Shown here piece by piece: positions 46,501 to 58,500 of a stretch of 64,000 nt of DNA (positions are counted from its first letter, which is position 1; every line of letters starts with the position of its first letter). The notes beneath the pieces are model-generated. The model did no database searches. It was given only the letters and a program-made list of their open reading frames with translations, and was not told where the DNA came from. Source of the stretch: Mimachlamys varia (lineage: Eukaryota; Mollusca; Bivalvia; Pectinida; Pectinidae); contig OX392533.1 in NCBI GenBank assembly GCA_947623455.1, forward strand, positions 36,992,729 to 37,056,728, read 5' to 3'. The translations under genes were made by a program, and so were the position numbers.

Positions 46501-49500
46501 AATGGAATACTTAAAAAATTAATGGGTGCTGCAAGTTATACAAGTTCAAGATAACTTATGTTACTGTTGCTCTTTGTTTGAAGTAAAAATGAAACTGTTA
46601 AGATATCCCCCTCCACCCCTCATTTCAGTTGCCATAATCTTTCTCTAACATAAAGAAAGATCCATTTTGTTCTCCTTTGACATTGAGTGAAACCTGTTCA
46701 TGTGACAACCTCTGTTTTGACACCTCCTTTGTTAAGAGACATCATTTGGACCGCCTAATGTATCTTTAAACCTCTTTAAAGACAACTTATCGTAGCAGGG
46801 TTTTATAATGGCCGTATAAATGCAGTAACATTGTTTCATAATATATACAAAAAAAACCACATGTCCTTCCATTATCTTTTCCGGGGCTCTCTCTCATACT
46901 TTTCAAGTCACTGGAGCTTTATACTTTGGCTATGTGTTCACCTTGGTAAGCTGGATTGGAATGAATCGAAAGGTCACTCTGACCTATATTTTGACCTTTG
47001 ATCTACATAAGAATAAATGTTTGTAAGTTCTGTCTCGTACATTACAAACCACTGACAGTTCATGCTTGGGGTATTGGTTCCCCTTGCATTAGTGAGCCGA
47101 AATGTCATGCATTGAAGGTAGGTCACTCTGACCTACATTTTGACCTTTGATCTACATCAAAGAAAAAGATTGCCCAGGTTCTATCTCATACACTGCCAGC
47201 CACTGAATGTTCATGCTTTGCACTGATTTGGGTTCATTCGTTTTGGTGAGCAGTGGGGAACTGTAATTTGCCAAATTATCTTGTTATTCATCAGTGAACA
47301 AATGGAGAAAAGCCTGAAGAAAAAGAACTCACTGTGCTTATTTGTGTACTTGTTTAATCACAATGCTTAAGTTTTTTTCTGTTTTGACGGTGAATCTGTC
47401 TGGATGTGTTGCCATCTCTGACATGTTAAATAATCTTCTTTCCTCAGACGTATATAATGCATGCCTTACATCGACACTTGTTCCAAACGCTGACCGCCTG
47501 TGTGTCAAGTGCAGATTCCGAGGTTAACAAGATGGTACGCAATAGTACAGATGTCAAGCCACGTGACCTTGGAATAAGGTCAGAGTTTGTACGGAACATT
47601 GTGTTTGCCAAGAAAGAGTTGGTGAGGATAAACAAGTTCAGCACCCCCATGGGGCGCCTCTCCTGTCTGAAGCGTGTCGTGACCAACCTCAGTAAACCTC
47701 TCTCTCAGAACAACGGAGAAACTAATGGTGAGTCAGTACTATCAACTCATTCACCCCTGAAATTTTACATTGGACTTTTCCAACCATTGAATTGGAAGAG
47801 TTAAAATGTGTCTTCAGGGGTAAATGAATTAAAATATTTTTGATTATAAAGCAATCAAATTCTTTACAATCTTTTACAATTTTTACCATTTCAAAGGTTT
47901 ATCACCTTAAAAATCACTACAAGAAGTGATTGTTTTACCATGAATAGAAATAATACCAATTGTAAAATTTCCGCACCAGGCATTATATTCCATTAATTAA
48001 AAAATGTCATACTTATTACGGGACCAATTATTGGGGCTGCGATGGCCAAGTTGTTAAGGTGTCAGACATTTTGCTGCTCCTAGCCCTCCATCTCTTGGTT
48101 ATGGGTTCAAGGCCTACGTTGTGCAGTTGCCAGGGACTGGCCGTTGGTCTGGCGTTTTTCTGCGGGAACTTTAACCTGGCATGTCCTTAAATGACCTTAG
48201 CTGTTAAAATGATGGAAAACACAAACAAACCAAATCAAGATAAAAGTTTGTTTTATTCCTGAATTGTTTTACGCCTTATTGTTAATTATGAACTTGTTTA
48301 TAACAGACCCCTTGGTGATGACCACCGACGATTTCCTGCCAATCCTGATCTTGTTGGTGGTAAAGTCTGAGATACCTAACTGGTAAGTACCGAGGGCATA
48401 TGTAGTGGAAGTTCAAGAAATCTGAAATCTCACTTTAAAAAAATATCTTCTTTAAGGGCTATCCCATAATTAATCATATCGTGGAAAGGCTGACACCTGT
48501 ATTAATACATCATGGGTGGTAGGGTTGAAACCCTGTATTCTTGTCCTTATGTTATTATTTTTTTTCAATATTTGATGGTTGGTAGGGGTCTCTGAAAAAG
48601 TGCTTCCCTAGCTTTCAAGTCAAATTTGTTATTTATAGAAAATGAAAATCATGAGATAATTCTCTGCCGAGTGACAAAAATATGATTTCATTATGAACTA
48701 GAATCAGTATTAAGGACTGTTTCAGACTTTTGTGAAATATTCAGGATTTATTTTAGGTTTATTTGAGTGGCCATGATTAACTGGTCACTAATTGTTCTTA
48801 CATAAAGTCAAACCTCCCTATATCAAACTTTTGTAACTTGAAGACCAGGGCCCGTATTCATGAAACCGTTCTCATGCTCAAGCATGGATTCTGTGCTCAA
48901 GCCTCAACATTTAATTTCACTTTTTGACTCTTTTGACATGATTCAGGTAAGTTTCAAGAAAGCTGGCTTGAGCAAAGAATCAATGCTTGAGCAGGAGAAC
49001 GGTTTCATGAATACAGACCCCAGTTTATTTTAAATTAGAAGTATTTCAACAGTGCTGACCAAACTTTGTACCAGACATTCAAACTTGCTTTATAACTAAA
49101 ATGCTCGGGTAACTTGATGCTTTTCCAGGGTCCCGTCGACGATGAAATAACACAGTTCCACTGTAGTGCATAGTCTCATCAGGACTCATAATATATTTAT
49201 AAATCAGAAATACTGATTTCTAAAAATAGTTTGAGGTCACAGAATGAAAGTTTCCATAATAAAAAAACAAAATTCAGTTTTTTCCAACAAAATAATCAGG
49301 GGAGATTACTGTGAGAAAGGAAAACTACTGTGGAGTTTGTTGTTGTTTTGTCTCAGGGTTGGAAAAGGATCATGAAAATTTCTTGATCTCACAAGGGCCA
49401 GCTAGTACTAAGAGTGTATTGATGTAAGTTAATGAATGATGACTGTTTTAAACTAGACTGATATTTTTATGTTGCAGGACTGCCAATCTGATGTATATGA

Positions 49501-52500
49501 AATATTTCCACTTTTCCAAGTCGTCTGAGGATGATGAGTACTCGTAAGTGTTAGAATATTTAAAACATAGATAAATGCCGCCTGTAGGCAATCTGATAAG
49601 CAGGCTATCTGATGAAATGTTTTGCGAAAACTAAATAAGTGTGGGCTAGCTATGTGATGTCTGTCAAATCAGAAATCGTATACATCTACAAAAGTATCAA
49701 CAAAAGAATACATAATTATTCTCAAGAAATTGTAACTGAAAAAAAACCATCAAAATTTTAAATGTTTTTGTTCATTGTACAATGTTTCAGTTTGTGTATA
49801 CAGTCGAACACCGTTTATCCGGAAATCAGTAATCCGGAAATCTCGTAATCCGGACGAAAACATCCGGGAACGGATTTCCCCAACGTTAAAAAACACCGAT
49901 AATCCGGAAATTCGCGTTCCGGTTCCGGAATCAATTTCCGGGAACAAAACGTCTATAACATGGTGTTTCATGTCTCGGTAATCCGGTCGCAATGTCTCGA
50001 TCAGAACCCATTATGTTACACCAAGGAGTGAAAGATTTGTCTACAATCACAAGTTTCACGCCTGACCTCACGTAATACACATACCTGTCACTGACGCATA
50101 CATGTAGTTTGTCCCTCACGGCTATGATTGGAGTAAATATACAAGCATTGTATTATTGCAAATTAAATTGTGAATTTCGTTCAGCTTACCTGAGCTATAT
50201 TCATGTACACGTATCAAAACATAGCTGGCCCCATAAATAGACCGCTGAATTCAGTCTTAGATCATGTTTTATTCGATTTGATGCCTGAATAAATACGTAA
50301 CTCTAAACCAGTGTTTCCTGTGTTCCATTTCTCGTCATTTCCAATCAGATTATCGCACTTTCTACATTCAATTTTGCCGGTGTTTCCCCAAGTCGCTAAA
50401 AATAGAATTTGAATGCAGTGCAAGGGAGGCAATTCGAAAACAACACATTACTTACCTTCGTAGACATGCGGTGAAATTGTGAATCAGATGAGTAAAATGC
50501 GATCAGTTTGACAAAAACAAACACTATCAAAGTTGAGATCATTCTTTTATTCATAAAATACAATTATTTCCAAACAATAAACGTGTTACTCAACACACTT
50601 TCATATGTTACACATTCAATACCGTGTGTACAATTTGTATACGGTAGGCTTACCAAACGATCTCTAGCGATTGTCAGGGGGCATGATTCAACAATCCGGA
50701 TGATTCGCAATCCGGACAAAATTGTGATGGAACCAAGGTGTCCGGATTAACGAGGTTCGACTGTATATAATCTATGTAATTTTATTTGGTTAATATCATG
50801 TATTTTGAGGTGAATTCCTCTTAATATCATGTTTTTTTTTAACCAATTATATAAAATATCCAGAAAATGATGCCATTTCCCATGATTTCAGTACAACTTG
50901 TACAAAATGTTGCATAGAGAATAAAAAATAGCCCCCAAAATTATTTTTAATTGAAATAATGTTATCTTTATATTGAAACATCTTCATATGTACATTGAAT
51001 AGCTTACTTTTAGTTATGGAGAATGGAAATAATGTACTAGATTTAATTTCTCTTAATGTCACATTCCTGTTAATATCATGTTTCTGTCTGACAAATGCAA
51101 CATAATACAAAGAGGAGTGCACTGTATTGGTCATTATAGAAGCGATGGGCATTATTCAAGAGTGGGCTGTCTGAAGATTTGAAATCAGAAAAATGACATT
51201 TTATGATGTGTTGGATATACAAAGGAGTGGGCAATAAGCAAAAAACTACAGAAATTGTATATTTCTGATATTACTGTACCTGACTACCAAGGAATTTAAC
51301 CTCATAATTGCATTCCTACATTTTAGTCTGTAGATTATCTACAGCTGTTTGTATATTTACTTAAGGTTTTACCTGACAACCGTGGAGGCTGCGCTGCAAC
51401 ATATACGTAGTGGTCGCCTTAAGGAAGAGGCGATAAAGGCATACAGAATAACGGTTAGTACAACAAAAGAAATGGCTCATTGGTTGTTTTAATGTTAAAA
51501 AGGGGAAAAAAGTTTGATATTCAGGTTTTATAGATATAATTTTAGACAACTTGTGCCCAATATCTTTTATATCATAAAATTAATGCAAATTGAAATATGT
51601 TTTAAGTAAAAACTGGCTTTAATACATAGTGTTGCTTTGCCTTCTGGTGCCTTAAAATTAATTATTAAGTGTCCAATATTGAGGTGGTCAAGTGGTAAAG
51701 GTGTCTGACAATCTGGAACTAGTAGTCCTCTAGCTACCTCTGGGTCACAAATTAGAGATCTGTGTGAGGCAATGCCATGTATTGTCCGTTGATGGGTGCT
51801 TTTTCGCCAGAAACTCTAGCTTTCCTCCACCACTAAAACCAGTGGCACATCCTTAAATGACCATTGCTGTTAATAGGACATAAAACACAATCAAACCAAA
51901 CATAATTCACCAGACTGCTTTGCTTTTATGTATTTTATTGTGAAAACAAAAACAACTATTGTAATAGAAATAAAAGTATTAATTAAAAGGTAAATGTTTC
52001 TGTGATAATCAATTACGCACATGATGTCGGGAAAGAGTACTGGTATTTAAAGTGTGATAACTTAGCTGAATATATCTGATTTTATAATTTGGAAAGATAG
52101 TTTTCTTTAAAAGACACTTTTTTGAAAATGACTATTAAGGTCTACAATGATCATTAATGGAACAATGTTCCTTTATAATTGTATTGTAGACATTATGAAC
52201 TGTAATAGTGTATTTTATTTTAGGAATCAGAGTTCGCTGACCAAAAGACTGTGGTTGGTAGACAGTTGTCGGGAGGAACATCAATTGTCGACAAATTCTT
52301 TCAGGTACAACAGGATTAACATGTGATTAACTCCATGAAATGCCCCAGAAAGTTAAATCAAAGCATACCAATTTTTCAACAGTTTAGAAACAAGTTCCAT
52401 CAGCTTTCTTTAGTAAATCATGTTGGCCCAGGTGGTAGCATGTATGGGGTCGTAATGTTGGAAGAAACTGTAGTATCTATAGAAGGACCACACGATCGGG

Positions 52501-55500
52501 CAAGTGATCAATTACGGTTTAGAGCTCGTAGACTTTGCAAAAGATGAACTAGCTGTGCACTGGGTCACTTGACCACCGGACTTAAGAAATGGTAATACTG
52601 TTCTAGCAAGAAGAATGTATCACATTTTATTGCAGTTTTGTTGTACCCTATTTAATTTTCTCATAATCGACACCATACTTGATACTCCAGGGGTTTACTC
52701 ACTTTCACTCTTTCTGGAAAAAATATGTCGTAGCAAATTATTTGATTGGTCTCAAGTAAAACAATCTGATCAATCACCAAGGATGGTGCATGTCCTTTGA
52801 AGATCACAGAGGAGCCAAATCCATGCATTTAGTGTTACAAAGCCAAAGGTTCCTTTGATGTAGAACAATGTTAGAACAATGGTGACACACACACAGCCTT
52901 TTATTTCTTTAAACGACTTCTCCTCCATAACCACTGATAGGAAATCAACCTAATTTGGCAGGAAGCATCCTTGGGTGCCCAGGATTCAAAATTGTACTAA
53001 TGGTGGGACTGACCCCCTAGGGGGCTGAGGGGCGGGGCCAAAAGGGGTTATTTAGCTATATCGGTTTAAGCGACTTCTTCTCCATAACCACTGATTGGAA
53101 ATCAGCCTTATTTGGCAGAAAGTATCCCTGGGTGCTCAGGATTCCAAATTGTACTCATGGTTAGACTGACCCCCTAGGGGGCTGAGGGGTGGGGGCCATA
53201 AAAAAATTATTTAGCTATATTGATATTAGCGACTTCTTCTTCATAACCACTGATTGGTAATCAACCTTATTTGGCAGGAAGCATCCCTAGGTGCCCAGGA
53301 TTCAAAATTGTACTAATGGTGGGACTGATCCCCTAGGGGGCTGAGGGGTGGGGCCAAAAAGGGTTATTTAGCTATATTGGTTTAGTCGACTTCTTCTCAA
53401 TAACCACTGAATGGAAATCAACCTTATTTGGTAGGAACTATCCCTAGGTGCTCAGGATTCCAAATTGTACTCATGGTGGGACTGACCCCCTAGGGGGCTG
53501 AGGGGTGGGGCCAAAAAACGTTATTTAGCTATATTGGTTTAAGCGACTTCTCCATAACCACTGATTGGAAATCAACCTTATTTGGTAGGAACCATCCCCA
53601 GTTGCTCAGGATTCCAAATTGTACTCATGGTGGGACTGACCCCTAGGGGGCTGTGGGGCGGGGTCAAAAAGGGTTATTTAGCTATATTGGTTTAAACGAC
53701 TTCTTCTCCATAACCATTGATTGAAAATGAGCATTATTTGGCAGGAAGCATCCTTAGGTGCCCAGGATTCAAAATTGTACTAATGGTGGGACTGATCCCC
53801 TAGGGGGCTGAGGGGCAGGGTCAAAAAGGGTTTATAGCTATATTGGTTTAAACGACTTCTTCTCCATAACCATAGATTGGAAATGAGCCTTATTTGGCAG
53901 GAAGCATCCCTAGGTGCTCAAGATTTGAAATTGTACTAATGGTGGGACTGACCCCCTAGGGGGCTGAGGGGCGAGCCAAAAAGAAAATATTTTATCATGA
54001 TTACCTAGATACCAATGTATCCAGGTGAGCGATACAGGCCCTCTGGGCCTCTTGTTTGACTTTGACTTATTCCCTAAATACAGAGAACAAGTTGAGGATG
54101 AATCACTGTATGGGTTTAAGTATTGAATATAATATTTTCGTCACTCTGCATTAGACAAGATACAGAATGATGTTATCTAGGAAATTTGTCCCCTTTCTGT
54201 CCGTAGTATGTGCAGTACGGTGATGAGACAGCTGTGACCCAGATGTTGCGACGCCCGAGAGACAGTCAGGACCAGGTGTCTCTCAAGCTCTGTCACCCGT
54301 TGTGTAGCTGTGACAAGTGTGCTAAATTAACCGCCCAGCACAGGACAGATGTAAACCTCGTAACAGCCTACACCCGAGACGATCGCGGATACACAGGTAC
54401 AAATGATATTTTGTCAGTAAATGTATGCATAATTTATATTGATCGGGCATTAAAAAACTGAGATGAGATACAAAACATTTTGTGGGGACTAATTTTTTGG
54501 TTTTTCCCGAGCAACATTTTTTCAGGTACATGAAATCATTGATAACTAGTTCTGACAAAATTTTTATTCATATTCCTTAATAGGAATATGAATTGTTGAG
54601 TGTTGGATACATAAATTTACAGTAAATCATATGTATTACTGATTAATTCAGTATAACTATATATCATTTGCAACTTATGTCTTAACCTACATGGTATTCT
54701 ATAAAACAAAATTGGAATGATGAAACCTACTCCATAATTAATCATTTGTCAGAGATAAGTAAAGGCTTATGTAATTATATATCATGGGTGGTTGGTTTGA
54801 CAACCATATCTGCCGACCATTCCTTATATTAAAATTAGTTTTGATATTTGATGGTTGGTGGAATCTCTGAAAAAGAAGCCTCCCATCCCTCCCGTGTGAT
54901 TCATTCTGGCCCCTGTTTCATCAACGTTCCTTAACTTAAGGAAACTCCTTAACTTAAAAATCTCCATAGGAAAGCATTACAGAATTTAAGGAAAGTTCCT
55001 TAACTAAAGATTTTCTCCTTAAATTCTGTAATGCTTTCCTATGGAGATTTTTAGTTAAGGAGTTTCCTTAAGTTAAGGAACGTTGATGAAACCAGGGCCA
55101 GGAACAGCTCTTATTCAATTTAAAGTAGCGAAATTATACTGTTTTCTATTAAAATGTTTCTTGTTCATTAATGAATAATGAGACATCTGTTGAATAAATC
55201 TGTTCATTAACTCATTCAACCTTGAAGACACATTTGAACTCTTCCAATTCAAAGGTTGGAATAGTTCATTATGAAATTTCAGGGGTGAATGAATAAATAA
55301 ATTCACATTTAAAGAGATGTAAACTTCCGTTCACAGCACTCCACATCGCAGCGTTAAACGGTCAGGCCCATCTTATAGACGTGCTGATAAAAAACGGAGC
55401 CTTGGTGAATGCCAGTGATTACCTCAGCTACACGCCTCTACATCTGGCGTGTCAGAAGGGCCACCAGAATATCATTGTAAGTAGAAGTTATAATAATACA

Positions 55501-58500
55501 ATGTCGCGTACAGCAAAAACCCCACTTACTCGAACCTAGTTTACTTGAATACCCTTCATTCATCGCACAGTTCTTTGGTCCTGAGCGAGTTCGTACATAT
55601 TCAACCAACCTTGGATTACTCGAGTACCATGTATTCCTCAAACTATTGATCAGGTCCCTACGAGTTCGAAGAAGTTGGGTTTAAATGAAATTTTAGAAGA
55701 AATTTGCCAACTGGCAGTCCGAATATTCGGCTGTAAAGTGTATGTTAAACTACCTAGATGATAAATAATAAATCAGTTATTTCAGGATATACAAAAAAAG
55801 TGTTATAAGTAAAAAATTACAACAAAAAGTCATTCCTGACAATTCAAGTATAAAATGATATAGGAAGTAATTACAATCTGACAAGAATCTTTTTTTGATA
55901 TCCTCAGCAGTTCTGTAAATTCCTCTTTTTCTACGTCAAATAGAGAGGAATTAACAGATTTGCTGCAGAGGTCAAGAAATATGGAACAGCACAGAGATCA
56001 AGTTATGAATTTAGTCAGATTGAATTCGGAACAAACTTTTTTCGCAATTTTATTTTGACAGTTACTATTGGTACACTTCAATGCGGATTGTACCCAGACG
56101 GACGGGGAGGGGAACACTCCGCTACACCTGTGTGTCGACAGTGGTCACGAGGATGTAAGTAACCAATTTACCTATACAGTGCACTCCTCTTTTTATCATG
56201 TTGCATTTGCCAGACAAAAAAATGATATTAACAGGAATGTGACATTAAGAGAAGCATGTTTACCCACTAAATCTAGTGCATTTCCAATCTCCATAACTAA
56301 AAGTAAGCTATTCAATGTACATATGAAGATGTTTCAATATAAAGATAACATTATTTCAATTAAAAATCATTTTTGGGGATATTTGTTATTTTTTTATGCA
56401 ACATTTTGTACAAGTTGTATTTGAAATCAATGGAAATGACATCATTTTCTGGATATCTTATGTGATTGGTTAAAAAAAACATGATATTAAGAGGAATTCA
56501 CCTCAAAATACATGATATTAACCAAATAAAATTACACAGATTATTAAGAGAGAAAAATAGTGCTTTGGAAAATATGATATAAAGAGGAATTTGATATTAA
56601 CAGGAGTGATATTAAGTTGAGTCCACTGTAACACATTATATTCCAGAAGAGGAAAAAAATATAGCTTTCCTCTTTTTGACGTGTGTTTTCAGTTATTCAG
56701 TATATTGAAGAAACATTAATTTCGGGATCAATCCCAAATATTTCTAAAATATTCCACTTCAAACATACAATTTAAATTGTTTTCGGGGATCAGTTCCAAA
56801 AAGTAAAAGGGATATTTAAGAAAATACAGCTGTATCAATTCATCATTATGTGATTAAACATAATATGGGAAAGACAATAGAGCAATGTAGTTTCAGTTGC
56901 ATTTCATACACTTTCTCCCTCATTGGAAATGTGGAAAGAAGGAGAACTCCCTCATTGGAGGTTTCAGGGGTTGACACCTATGCCAACATGGTTTAATTTG
57001 TAACAGCCCTTAGATAGGAAGGGAATGTCAGTTTGGTGTTCTAGATAGTGTACTTTCCTTTCATCTTGGTAGGCGGGGTTTGATTAATCACATGGACATG
57101 AAAAAGTTTGGGGATCACCTACCCAACCATGTGAGTTTGCGTGCTCAAAGGCACAACAATTTCCTCCCACATCAGGACCTGTGTGCTAACATCCGGGCCA
57201 ACAAGAGCGATTGACATAAATTGATTATAGTTTATAATTGTTGTGAAATAAAGTTCATATTAAGGGCTATTCCATTAAAATAAATACCTTACCCCGGGAT
57301 GCCAAAATAAATCACTTCTATCCATGGTTGGATCTCCTTCCTATTAATTCTATGCAATGGGTGCTACCCCTTAGCATATAATGTTATAATAATGATAATA
57401 ATGAGCGAGGTGACAGGGACGATACATTCATATGGAGATTTAACTCATTCACTCCTGGAGTTTTACAATGAACTATTCCAACCAATGAGATGGAAAAGTT
57501 CAAATGTGTCTTCAGGGGTTAATGAAAAGAACAAGAGAACAAAACATCATCAGACATCTTGATCTATTCTTATGCTTTACAAAAAATCTTTATATTTAAA
57601 TATATTTCATGTTTCCTTACCACCAAGTGTGTGAAGGCAATGGTATTCCTAGAGCAGGCCAAAACCAAGCTGGACATCAACGCTCAGAATGTCCGCGGTG
57701 ACACGGCAATACACCTGGCAGCTAAATGGGGCTACGGTAAGGAGATCTGAAGAATATTGTTGTATGGATATTAAATTGGTTCTTCAGAAAAAAGGATGCT
57801 AATTACCTATATCAGGATATTTCTGCTGATATGATGTTTTTGCAGTTTTGCAGGTCAGTTATTGGACAGCGAAAATAGAAATAGCCTGTGTGTGGGTGTA
57901 CATGTAATAGATCAGCTTTAATACTTGTTGCTGCTGAATATCCAGTCTCTTATACTAAAACATAACTGATGAACATCAATCTAGATATGGAAATTATAAT
58001 TTATGTAAATTAATTCAATTAATATTAACATAATTCAAGCCATTGTAATTACCCCAATATGGTAGAATTTTGGTTATTGAAGGCCCAATACAGGGGCGGA
58101 TCCAGAATTTTTTCAGGGGGGTGTCACCATTTCAAATTTCAAGTTAATTTTGCGGCAAATGCAAAAACATCATGTTGTTTTAACAAATAAATTTGTTCAA
58201 ATACAATATCAGAGACATATACAGCTGTATTACATTGTGTTATAAACGTCTCTGACAATGTGCAGTTAATTTTGGAATTAAAATTAATAAAGTTGCACTA
58301 GCGATGAACACTGCAAATACATATGTAATTAGATAAAATGCTTATTTACATACATGTTTTAATGTGCTTATGTCCGTTTCCTGACGTGACTTTCTCACAA
58401 TGACTATTCTCACAACAATAGAAACGGGCAATAAATACCTCTACACGGAAGAAATGCATGATGAAACTCAAATTTTGATAGAATGTGATTTTGTTCTGAA

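Noticed and set aside
47457..47804. Single-exon gene of 115 codons
   Set aside because: It is ANKRD27 exon 8 read from an internal ATG and run through the donor into the intron.
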